The translations under genes and the position numbers were made by a program. A model generated the notes under the pieces. It was given only the letters and a program-made list of their open reading frames with translations. It did not search any database and had not been told where the DNA came from. From Haloferax sulfurifontis ATCC BAA-897 (GTDB lineage: Archaea; Halobacteriota; Halobacteria; Halobacteriales; Haloferacaceae), in contig NZ_AOLM01000008.1 of the NCBI RefSeq assembly GCF_000337835.1, positions 248,001 through 312,000 on the forward strand: a DNA stretch of 64,000 nt, in the 5' to 3' direction. Shown here piece after piece: positions 52,966-61,216 of the stretch. Every line of letters starts with the position of its first letter. Position 1 is the first letter of the stretch.

Positions 52966-53401
52966 ACGGGACACTCACCCGAAACTCACTGACCCGCCCC
53001 CGCGGACGAAACCGCGTGAGCTGGGGTTCGACGCCGGACTACGGGAGGAGTTCTTCGAGTTCGGCCTCCCGGTGGACGTCGAGCGGGCGGTCGACGAGTG
53101 GGACGGGTCCCTCGACAGCCTCACGCTCGGCGTGCGTCCCGAGGACCTGAGCGACCTGTCGGTCCTCGACGAGGACGAGTACACCGAAAACAGCACTCTC
53201 GACGCACAGGTGAAAGTCGTCGAGCCGATGGGCTCGGACAAGTTCCTCACGGTGACCTCGAAGACCGACGATGACACGGAGTTCAGCGCCCGCGTCGCCC
53301 CCGAGAGCAGTGTCGAGCCGGGCGAATCGATTTCGCTTTCGGCCACGCTCGACAAGATTCACCTGTTCGACGACGAGACCGGTCAGAACATCACCTACTG
53401 A
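52952..53401 (+). pseudogene. C-terminal remnant of a sugar-importer ABC ATPase (TOBE domain)
   Basis: The frame encodes only the end of a MalK/UgpC-type ATPase: LTLGVRPEDLSDLS, VVEPMGSDKFLTV, ARVAPESSVEPGESISL and DKIHLFDDETGQNI. These match the TOBE region after about residue 240 of a complete ATPase such as the one at 7.2-8.4 kb. All nucleotide-binding motifs are missing. Its apparent start overlaps the cupin gene. It is most simply read as a deletion scar of an importer that once belonged to this sugar locus. Confidence 0.8.
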
Positions 53402-53562
53402 CCGCCGCCGGTTCGTTTTCAGCGGACGTTTCTCTCGTCTCAGCCGCTGGTGAGCACGCACCAGAAACGACGGGCGGGCCGACGACAGCACCCAGCGATA
53501 CCAATCGCGCACCGGACGCCGCAACCGTCCGGAATCGAGACGGACTCCTCCGAGTCCCATGA

Positions 53563-53578
53563 CAACAATTATCATTTT
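53563..53578 (+). promoter_or_regulatory. Promoter of the lut genes
   Basis: CAACAATTATCATTTTCG gives a TATA-like block about 25-30 nt before the ATG at 53598, supporting that start rather than the in-frame ATG at 53559 that would include the box. Confidence 0.5.
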
Positions 53579-53597
53579 CGTCCCGTATGGTACTGCT

Positions 53598-54104
53598 ATG
53601 GCTATCGGTACTATCGGGGCGTTCGAACGGTCGCTTACAGACGTCGGCGTGGAGTTGACGCGCGCGACCCCCGCGACGTTCTCCGAGACGCTCGCGAGCG
53701 TCGTCGACGAACCGGCCGTCGGAACCCCGCTCGGCTTCGACGGCGTCTCGCTGAAGGACACTCCCGTAACGACGGAACTCACGCCGAGAGACCTCACCGA
53801 GGCGCGGACCGGCGTCACGCCAATCGGGCGCACAATCGCACAGTACGGGACGCTCGTCGTCGAGTCGAACGCCGCCGGGAACGAACCCGTCTCGCTTTAC
53901 CCGCCGACACACGTCGGCGTCGTCCGCGAGAGCGACGTTCTCGAGGACGTGACCGAGGCGATGCCGAAGCTCGCCGAGCAGTTTTCCGACGGCGGGTCGG
54001 TCGTCTTCGCCACGGGAGCGAGCGCGACCGGCGATATGGGCGCACTCGTGAAAGGGGTCCATGGACCGAAGACGGTTCGCGTGGTCCTCGTGGAGGGACT
54101 ATGA
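53598..54104 (+). CDS. lutC: LUD-domain protein, LutC-like subunit
   Basis: A 168-residue LUD (lactate utilisation) domain protein, the small subunit of the LutABC L-lactate oxidation complex. The fold is visible as strand VGVELTRATPATF, the TPIGRTIAQYGTLVVES core, PPTHVGVVRESDVL and the late FATGASATGDM. Its stop overlaps the start of the large subunit gene by 4 nt, so they are translated together. The complex would oxidise L-lactate to pyruvate, feeding electrons to the membrane. Confidence 0.88.
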   Translation: MAIGTIGAFERSLTDVGVELTRATPATFSETLASVVDEPAVGTPLGFDGVSLKDTPVTTELTPRDLTEARTGVTPIGRTIAQYGTLVVESNAAGNEPVSLYPPTHVGVVRESDVLEDVTEAMPKLAEQFSDGGSVVFATGASATGDMGALVKGVHGPKTVRVVLVEGL

Positions 54105-56293
54105 GCCTCGAAGAGCGCCGGGCGAAAGCGAGACACATCCGTCACTTACTGGAGACCGAAGGCCGCGCGATTCGCGAGAACACGACCGTGTTCAACGAAG
54201 ACCGCTACGAAGTCTCCGAGAGCTTCGACGGCTACGAGGGGCTCCGCAGTCGGGCGCGCCGAATCAAGGAAGACGCAATCGACCGACTTCCGGAGCTCAT
54301 CGACCGGCTCCGCGAGAGCGTCGAGGCCAACGGCGGCGAGCTCTACGTCGCCGACGACGCGGCGGACGCCAACCGGTACATCGAAGCCGTCGTCGACGAC
54401 GAGGACGCGGACACCGTGGTGAAATCGAAGTCGATGACGACCGAGGAGTTGGACGTCAACGACCACCTCGAAGCCGCCGGCGTCGACGTCTGGGAGACCG
54501 ACCTCGGCGAGTTCGTCCTCCAGGTCGCAGACGAGTCGCCGTCGCATCTCGTCGGCCCCTCGCTCCACCGCTCACAGGAAGACGTCGCTCGACTGTTCAA
54601 CGAACGGTTCGACCCGGACGAGCCGTTCGAGACGGCAGAAGAGCTCACGGCGTTCGCGCGTGATTACCTCGGAACCCGCATTCGCTCTGCAGACGTGGGG
54701 ATGACCGGTGCGAACTTCGTCCTCGCTGATTCGGGCACGATTACGCTCGTCACGAACGAGGGGAACGCCCGCAAGACGGCGGTGACCCCGAACACGCACA
54801 TCGCGGTCGCGGGCGTCGAGAAAGTCATCCCGAGCGCCGACGAACTCCAACCGTTCGTCGAGCTCATCGCGAAGGCGGCGACGGGACAGCCCATCTCCCA
54901 GTACGTCACGATGCTCACCCCGCCCGTGGAGTCGCCGACTATCGACTTCTCTCGGCCGACCGAACCGCTCGGGTCGGGCGACGACGACAGAGCGTTCCAT
55001 CTCGTCCTCGTGGACAACGGTCGGATGGCGATGCGAGACGACGACCAACTGCGCGAGACGCTCTACTGCATTCGGTGCGGGGCGTGCGCGAACTCCTGTG
55101 CGAACTTCCAGCACGTCGGCGGCCACGCCTTCGGCGGCGAGACCTACACCGGCGGTATCGCGACCGGGTGGGAAGCCGGCGTTCACGGACAGGACTCGGC
55201 GGCGACGTTCAACGACTTCTGTACGGGGTGTTCGCGCTGTGCGGACGCCTGCCCCGTAAAAATCGACATTCCGTGGATAAACACGGTCGTCCGCGACAGA
55301 ATCAACCGCGAGTCGGACGAAGACGCCTTCGACTTCCTCGTCGAGGGGCTGACTCCCGATGCGGAGCCGGGGGGTCTCGACGCGCAGAAGCGTCTCTTCG
55401 GGAACTTCGGGACGCTGGCACGGGTCGGGTCGGCGACGGCACCGCTCTCGACCCGACTCGCGGAGCTCGGGCCGGTGCGGTCGGCGATGGAGCGGTTCTT
55501 CGGCGTCGACGCCCGGCGCGACCTCCCGACGTTCGAGCGTGAGACGTTCGCCGACTGGTTCGCCGCACACGACTCGCCGGACAACGACGGGCGCGAGGTG
55601 GTCGTCTACCCCGACGCGTACACCAACTACGTGCTCGTCAACCGGGGGAAGGCGGCGGTGAGGACGCTCGAGGCGCTGGGCGCGCAGGTCGAACTCGCGG
55701 CGCCACAGGAGAGCGGCCGGGCACCGCTCTCACAGGGGATGATACGGACGGCAACCCGGCGGGCGTCCGAGGTGAGTGCCGACCTGACGACGTACATCGA
55801 CGACGGGTTCGACGTCGTGGTCATCGAGCCCTCGGACCTCGCCGCGTTCCGCCGAGAGTACGGGAAGCTCCTCGACGGGGAGACACACGAGCGACTCGCA
55901 GGGAACTCCTACGACGTTATGGAGTACGTCTACGGCTTACTCAACACCGGTGCCGACGCGAGCGTTCTCGCCGAGCCGTCGGAGCCGCTTGCGTACCACA
56001 GCCACTGTCAGCAGCGCACCATCGGCGTCGAGACGTACACCGAGGCCGTCCTGACGGACCTCGGCTTCGACCTCATCACGTCGGACGTCGAGTGCTGTGG
56101 GATGGCGGGGAGCTTCGGCTACAAAAGCGAGTACTACGAACTCAGCATGGACGTCGGGAGCGACCTCGAAGCGCAGTTCGCAGACGCGACCGACCGCACG
56201 CTCGTCGCGAGCGGGACCTCCTGTACCGAACAGCTCGGCGACCTGTTCGAACGGGACGTCGTCCATCCGGTCGAACTCATCGCACCGGAGTAA
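54101..56293 (+). CDS. Fused LutB-LutA-type L-lactate oxidation protein
   Basis: A 730-residue iron-sulfur protein. An N-terminal LUD domain (about 1-300; MTGANFVLADSGTI near 207) is followed by two 4Fe-4S motifs: CIRCGACANSC (C323, C326, C329, C333) and CTGCSRCADACP (C374, C377, C380, C384). The C-terminal third has the CCG-type segments expected of LutA, with HSHCQQR near 630 and ECCGMAGSFGY near 665. So bacterial LutB and LutA are joined in one chain. It acts with LutC. It sits next to sugar genes that should yield lactate or lactaldehyde. Confidence 0.9.
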   Translation: MSLEERRAKARHIRHLLETEGRAIRENTTVFNEDRYEVSESFDGYEGLRSRARRIKEDAIDRLPELIDRLRESVEANGGELYVADDAADANRYIEAVVDDEDADTVVKSKSMTTEELDVNDHLEAAGVDVWETDLGEFVLQVADESPSHLVGPSLHRSQEDVARLFNERFDPDEPFETAEELTAFARDYLGTRIRSADVGMTGANFVLADSGTITLVTNEGNARKTAVTPNTHIAVAGVEKVIPSADELQPFVELIAKAATGQPISQYVTMLTPPVESPTIDFSRPTEPLGSGDDDRAFHLVLVDNGRMAMRDDDQLRETLYCIRCGACANSCANFQHVGGHAFGGETYTGGIATGWEAGVHGQDSAATFNDFCTGCSRCADACPVKIDIPWINTVVRDRINRESDEDAFDFLVEGLTPDAEPGGLDAQKRLFGNFGTLARVGSATAPLSTRLAELGPVRSAMERFFGVDARRDLPTFERETFADWFAAHDSPDNDGREVVVYPDAYTNYVLVNRGKAAVRTLEALGAQVELAAPQESGRAPLSQGMIRTATRRASEVSADLTTYIDDGFDVVVIEPSDLAAFRREYGKLLDGETHERLAGNSYDVMEYVYGLLNTGADASVLAEPSEPLAYHSHCQQRTIGVETYTEAVLTDLGFDLITSDVECCGMAGSFGYKSEYYELSMDVGSDLEAQFADATDRTLVASGTSCTEQLGDLFERDVVHPVELIAPE

Positions 56294-56404
56294 GAGACGG
56301 GTCGGAGCTTCCCGCCACGGAGCGGGTTCCCGCACGATCTCAGGGCTGTGCGTCGCGGCTTCCGCGGGGAAGATTATTGACGGTGGCCCGCGACCATCAC
56401 GACG

Positions 56405-57667
56405 ATGCCTCACTCGAAGTACGAGCATCTCGTAACGGAGATGAACGCAGGAGTCGGATGGCGGAACCTCGCGGACGACGGGCTGTCCCGCGACCCGACA
56501 CGGGACGTCGAGATTACGGCCGTCGACTGCCGAGTGCTCGGCGGGAACTTCCCGTGGAACCTCGTGACCGTCGAGACGGACGCCGGCGTCCGCGGATACG
56601 GTGAAGCGTTCGCCGGACCGGTCAGCGAACACGTCGAGTTCCTTGAAAACGGCCTCGTCGGCGAGAACCCCTACGACGTCGAGCGCCTTACCGAGCACAT
56701 GACCCAGATGCTGTCCGGACTCGCCGGGGGCGAAGGCTACTCGCAGGCGGCGGTGTCCGGTATCGAAACCGCCCTCTGGGACGCCGTCGGGAAGCTCACC
56801 GGCCTCCCAGTCTATCAGTTGCTCGGCGGGAAGTTCCGCGACTCGGTCGCCATCTACTGTGACTGCCACGCGGGCGAACACCTCGGCGAAGGCGGCGACG
56901 ACCCCCACGAAACGTACGACCCGGCCGTGTACGCCGACGTCGCCGAAGCCGTCGTCGGTGAGGGGTTCGACGCGCTGAAGTTCGACCTCGACGTCGCGCC
57001 GGGGGACACTGACACGGCGACGCGTCGCCTCACGAACGCCGCCGTCCAACACAAGGTCGATATCGTGGACGCGATTCGGGAGCGGATTGGGGTGGAGCCG
57101 ACGCTCGCGTTCGACTTCCACTGGAGTTTCACCGTCGAGACGGCCCTTCGACTCGCGCGCAAGCTCGAACCGTACGACCTCGCGTGGATAGAAGACCCCG
57201 TCCCGCCGGAGAGCGCCGACGCGCACCGGCGAGTCACGGCGGGGACGACCACCCCAATCCTCGCCGGGGAGAACCTCGTTCGCACGGAGGGTTTTCTTCC
57301 GTTTTTCGAGGCGGGGGCAATCGACATCGCCGCCCCGGACATCCAGAAGTGCGGCGGGTTGAGCGAGTTCCGGAAGATTGCGACCGTCGCCGACGCGTAC
57401 GACGTGCCAATCACCCCGCACAACGTCGCGAGCCCGCTCGGAACCATGGCGTCCGTCCACGCCTGTGCGACGGTTCCCAACGCGTTCGCGCTCGAATACC
57501 ACGCTCGCGACGTCGACTGGTGGGACGACCTGCACACGGGCGGTCCACTCATCGAAGACGGAGCGATCGCGGTTCCCGAGCGGCCGGGCCTCGGCATCGA
57601 CCTCGACGTCGGCGAGGTAAACGACCGACTCGCCGCCGGCGAAGAACCGCTGGAAGCCGAGGGCTGA
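56405..57667 (+). CDS. Enolase-superfamily sugar-acid dehydratase
   Basis: A 420-residue mandelate racemase/muconate lactonizing protein. It has KFDLD near residue 197, metal ligands in FDFHWSF near 237, WIEDPVP near 262 and AGENL near 288, and the catalytic Asp-His pair in APDIQKCGG and TPHNVASPLG. The last motif is like galactonate/gluconate-type dehydratases rather than the rhamnonate type at 9.7 kb. It probably dehydrates an aldonate. It is the first gene of a three-gene operon with the LarA-like and mannonate-dehydratase-like genes. Confidence 0.88.
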   Translation: MPHSKYEHLVTEMNAGVGWRNLADDGLSRDPTRDVEITAVDCRVLGGNFPWNLVTVETDAGVRGYGEAFAGPVSEHVEFLENGLVGENPYDVERLTEHMTQMLSGLAGGEGYSQAAVSGIETALWDAVGKLTGLPVYQLLGGKFRDSVAIYCDCHAGEHLGEGGDDPHETYDPAVYADVAEAVVGEGFDALKFDLDVAPGDTDTATRRLTNAAVQHKVDIVDAIRERIGVEPTLAFDFHWSFTVETALRLARKLEPYDLAWIEDPVPPESADAHRRVTAGTTTPILAGENLVRTEGFLPFFEAGAIDIAAPDIQKCGGLSEFRKIATVADAYDVPITPHNVASPLGTMASVHACATVPNAFALEYHARDVDWWDDLHTGGPLIEDGAIAVPERPGLGIDLDVGEVNDRLAAGEEPLEAEG

Positions 57668-57707
57668 CGGCGGCAGACTTTTCTTCGAATGTGCAAACGT
57701 AAATCAC

Positions 57708-59060
57708 ATGGTAGACGGTGACAATCGTCGGGACGGACCAGTCCCGATCTCGGAGGCGACTGTTCTCGAAGCGAGCGGCATGGACTCGGTCCCGGAGGTG
57801 GGCATCGTCGAACAGTTGTGGGAGACGGACCCGATTCCGGACGCGGAGCTTCGGGACAGCGTGTTCGACGCCGTCGAACAGCTCGAATTCGACGGGGTAC
57901 CGGACGGCGGCGAAGTCGCCGTCGGGGCGGGGAGCCGGGGTATCGCGAACATTCCGACCATCGTTAGCGCCGTCGTCGACGCGCTCGACGACCGCGGGTA
58001 CGAGCCGTTCGTGTTCCCGGCGATGGGGAGCCACGGGGGTGCCACCGCCGAGGGCCAACGCGAGATGCTCGAAGCGCTCGGGATAACCGAAGAGCGCCTC
58101 GGCTGTGAGATTCGAGCGACGATGGATACGGTCGTCATCGGGAAGACACCGGACCGAGACGTCGAGGTCCACGCGGACGCGAACGCGGCGGCCGCGGACG
58201 CGATAATCCCGGCCAACCGCGTGAAGCCCCACACGGACTTTCGGGGCGACGTGGAGTCGGGGCTCTCGAAGATGCTCGTCATCGGGATGGGCAAACAGCG
58301 CGGCGCGAAAACGGCACACGACTGGGCCGCCGACTGGAGTTTCCGGGAGATGCTCCCCGAAATCGCGCGCCTGCACGTCGAGAACCTCCCGATTGCCGGC
58401 GGCATCGCCATCGTCGAGGACGAACACGACGACACCGCATTCATCGAGGGGGTGCCGCCGTCGGGCTTCTTGGACCGAGAGGCGGAACTCCTCGAACTCG
58501 CCTACGAGCACCTCCCGACCATCCCGTTCGACGAGGTCGACGTGCTCGTGGTAGACCGGATGGGAAAGGACATCTCCGGGGCGGGCATGGACACGAACGT
58601 CATCGGACGAATCGTGTACGGGTTCGAACCGGACCCACCGAAACCGGACATCACTCGGATATTCGTTCGCGGGTTGACGCCGGCCTCCCACGGGAACGGT
58701 TCGGGGCTCGGGTCGGCGGACTTCATCCACGCGGACCTGTTCGAGGAACTGAACTGGAGCGACACGCTGGTCAACGTCCTCACCGCGAGCACCCCGCGGG
58801 CCGCCCGGATTCCGCCGGCCGTCGAAACCGACCGGACCGGTCTCATCGCCTCGCTGTCCACCATCGGCGTGGGGGCCCTCGAAGCCCCGCGCGTCGTTCG
58901 CATTCGCGACACGATGCGTCTCGGCCGCCTCGCCGTTTCGGCACCGCTCATCGAGGAGGCGCGCGACCGCGACGACCTGCGCGTCGTCGAAGAGCCCACA
59001 CCCGTCGAGTTCGAAGACGGGCAGTTCGTCGACGACGTCCTCGAACCGGGCGACCACTGA
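57708..59060 (+). CDS. LarA-like (DUF2088) nickel-pincer epimerase/racemase homologue
   Basis: A 450-residue protein related to lactate racemase LarA. The N-terminal domain has AMGSHGGATAEGQ near residue 105 (a LarA-type catalytic histidine). KPHTDFRGDVESGLSKM near 174-190 holds a second histidine and the lysine that would anchor the nickel-pincer nucleotide, and GAKTAHDW near 203 offers a further histidine. It lies between two sugar-acid dehydratases, so epimerisation at C2 of a sugar acid is more likely than lactate racemisation. Cofactor genes larB, larC and larE are not in this window. Confidence 0.82.
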   Translation: MVDGDNRRDGPVPISEATVLEASGMDSVPEVGIVEQLWETDPIPDAELRDSVFDAVEQLEFDGVPDGGEVAVGAGSRGIANIPTIVSAVVDALDDRGYEPFVFPAMGSHGGATAEGQREMLEALGITEERLGCEIRATMDTVVIGKTPDRDVEVHADANAAAADAIIPANRVKPHTDFRGDVESGLSKMLVIGMGKQRGAKTAHDWAADWSFREMLPEIARLHVENLPIAGGIAIVEDEHDDTAFIEGVPPSGFLDREAELLELAYEHLPTIPFDEVDVLVVDRMGKDISGAGMDTNVIGRIVYGFEPDPPKPDITRIFVRGLTPASHGNGSGLGSADFIHADLFEELNWSDTLVNVLTASTPRAARIPPAVETDRTGLIASLSTIGVGALEAPRVVRIRDTMRLGRLAVSAPLIEEARDRDDLRVVEEPTPVEFEDGQFVDDVLEPGDH

Positions 59061-59110
59061 CGGGGCGGAAGACGAGAAACACTGATAACACTCGAACGAA
59101 ACCGTGTGGT

Positions 59111-60064
59111 ATGGAGCCATCACTCATACTACCGCCGGAGCGCGACGAACGGTGGGACCTCGCGAAACAGGTCGGCGTCGAGACCGCCGTCGTCCACACG
59201 CTTGAAATCGGTGACGGGTCGCGCCCGTGGAAGTACGACGAACTGCTCGCGTTGACTCGGGAGTTTCGCGACTACGGTCTCGACGTCGGGGTTATCGAAG
59301 GCTGTGTTCCGATTTCCGACGACACTCGACTCGGTCGCGACGGTCGCGACGAGGAGATAGAGCGGTTCAAGCAGTACCTTCGACATCTCGGTTCGCTTGA
59401 CGTGCCGGTCGTCGCCTACGACTGGATGGCGGGCAAGCGGTGGGCGCGGACCTCCACGGCGCTCCCCGCCCGCGGTGGGTCGCTGACGACGGCGTACAGT
59501 AACGAGTTCATGGAAGACGCGCCCGAACAGGAACTCGCCCCCGTCCACGCGGACGAGCTGTGGGACGCCCTCGAACATTTCCTCAACGAGGTGGTCCCAG
59601 TCGCCGAGGAGGCGGGCGTGAAGCTCGCGTTGCACCCCGACGACCCGCCGATTGAGAACCTCCGCGGCGTCGACCGAATCGTCACGTCGCCGGAGCACTA
59701 CGAGCGCGTGATGGAGATGTACGACAGCGAACACAACGGAATCACCTTCTGTCAGGGCAACTTCGCCGCGATGGGCGCGGACATCCCGGAGACGATTCGA
59801 CGCTTCGGCGACCGAATCAACTTCGTGCATTTCCGCGACGTCGAGGGAACGAACGAGCGGTTCGTCGAGACGTGGCACGACGAGGGGCCGACCGATATGC
59901 GCGCCTGCATCCAGGCGTACCGCGACATCGGGTTCGACGGGCCGGTTCGACCCGACCACGTCCCGACGATGGCCGGCGAGGAGAACTCGAACCCAGGGTA
60001 CATGACGCTCGGGCGACTGTACGCGACGGGGTACCTGAAAGGCCTGCTAGAGGCGGTCGAGTAA
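59111..60064 (+). CDS. uxuA: Mannonate dehydratase family protein
   Basis: A 317-residue UxuA-type TIM-barrel enzyme, which converts D-mannonate to 2-keto-3-deoxygluconate. Features: VIEGCVPI near residue 60, YDWMAGKRWARTSTALPARG near 107, LALHPDDPPI near 175, FCQGNFAAMG, INFVHFRDVEG and the C-terminal GPVRPDHVPTM with the last metal histidine. It is shorter than the bacterial enzyme (about 390) but complete in motifs. It is the last gene of the dehydratase-LarA operon, convergent with the kinase operon (111 bp). Confidence 0.88.
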   Translation: MEPSLILPPERDERWDLAKQVGVETAVVHTLEIGDGSRPWKYDELLALTREFRDYGLDVGVIEGCVPISDDTRLGRDGRDEEIERFKQYLRHLGSLDVPVVAYDWMAGKRWARTSTALPARGGSLTTAYSNEFMEDAPEQELAPVHADELWDALEHFLNEVVPVAEEAGVKLALHPDDPPIENLRGVDRIVTSPEHYERVMEMYDSEHNGITFCQGNFAAMGADIPETIRRFGDRINFVHFRDVEGTNERFVETWHDEGPTDMRACIQAYRDIGFDGPVRPDHVPTMAGEENSNPGYMTLGRLYATGYLKGLLEAVE

Positions 60065-60175
60065 CGGCCGGACACTCGCGGTGTGACCGCTCTCGACCGA
60101 TGTGAGACGGCGCGTCCACGGGCGCATGCAGGCGAATATCGGATACCTGCACGCAGAACTCAGGTCTGGTTCCGG

Positions 60176-61216
60176 CTAGGCGATTCGGTTGTCGGGGTCC
60201 ACGCCACCGATGAGGCTCTCTATTCCCTCGGCAATCATGCGGGGACCGTTCGTCACGGCGTCGCGCGTCGACCCCGCGGTGTGCGGTGAGAGGACGACGT
60301 TGTCCATTTCGAGGAACGGGTGGTCCTCCGGGAGGGGTTCGGTCTCGAAGACGTCGAGCGCCGCCCCCGCAATCGACCCCGTTCGCAACGCGTCGACGAG
60401 CGCGGCTTCGTCTACGAGCCCTCCACGGGCGGAGTTGACGAGTATCGCGGACTGGTTCATCCGAGCCAACTCGTCTTCGCCGAGCAGTCCCCGCGTCTCC
60501 TCGGTCAGTCGCGCGTGAAGCGTCACGGCGTCCGCGCGTTCGAGCAGGCCGTCGAGCGTCGCGCGTTCGACACCGGCGTCGTCGAACGTCGACTCGTCCT
60601 GATAGGGGTCGTACGCGAGGAGTTCGGGGCCGAACCCCGAGAGCCGTCGGGCGACCTGTTGGCCGATGTTTCCGAACCCGACGATACCGATGGTCATCGC
60701 CTCGATGTCGCGGGGTAACCGGCTCGGGTCGAACTCTTGGCTCCACTCGCCGGCGTGGAGCGCCCTCGTGTGGTGCGGAATCTCGCGGACCGTCGTGAGC
60801 AAGAGGCTGACGGCGTAGTCGGAGACCGCGTTCTTGTTCCGTCCGGGCGCGTGGAGGACGGCGACGTCGTTCGCCTCGGCCGCCTCGACATCGACGTTCT
60901 CGACGCCACCCCGGGCGGCCCCGACGACCTGCAACGAGTCCCCCGCCTCGATTACTGACGCGGAGACGGGCGCTTTGTGCACGACGAGGGCGTCCACGCC
61001 GTCGAGGTGCTCCTCGATTATCGGCGTGTCGTAGGCGGACGGGCCGCGCGACTCCATCTCCATCGTGACCTCCCGGAACCGTTCCGCGGAGACGTCGCCT
61101 TTCCAGTCGATGCGGGAAAACGACACGCCTTCTGATTCGAGGAACGAGGCCGCCTCGTACATGTACTCGCTCGGCTGTTGTGGGTCTCCACAGAGGAGCA
61201 CGGTTTCAATCGTCAT
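60176..61216 (-). CDS. D-isomer-specific 2-hydroxyacid dehydrogenase
   Basis: A 346-residue NAD-dependent enzyme from the ATG giving MTIETVLLCG; an earlier in-frame ATG would lengthen the overlap with the kinase gene. The cofactor domain has GFGNIGQQVARRL near 162-174, VNSARGGLVDE near 250 (catalytic arginine), the glutamate in DVFETEPLP and the histidine in LSPHTAGST. It is the last gene of the aldolase-kinase-dehydrogenase operon, overlapping the kinase gene by 11 nt. It may reduce or oxidise a short 2-hydroxy acid made by the aldolase branch. Confidence 0.88.
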   Translation of the reverse strand: MTIETVLLCGDPQQPSEYMYEAASFLESEGVSFSRIDWKGDVSAERFREVTMEMESRGPSAYDTPIIEEHLDGVDALVVHKAPVSASVIEAGDSLQVVGAARGGVENVDVEAAEANDVAVLHAPGRNKNAVSDYAVSLLLTTVREIPHHTRALHAGEWSQEFDPSRLPRDIEAMTIGIVGFGNIGQQVARRLSGFGPELLAYDPYQDESTFDDAGVERATLDGLLERADAVTLHARLTEETRGLLGEDELARMNQSAILVNSARGGLVDEAALVDALRTGSIAGAALDVFETEPLPEDHPFLEMDNVVLSPHTAGSTRDAVTNGPRMIAEGIESLIGGVDPDNRIA

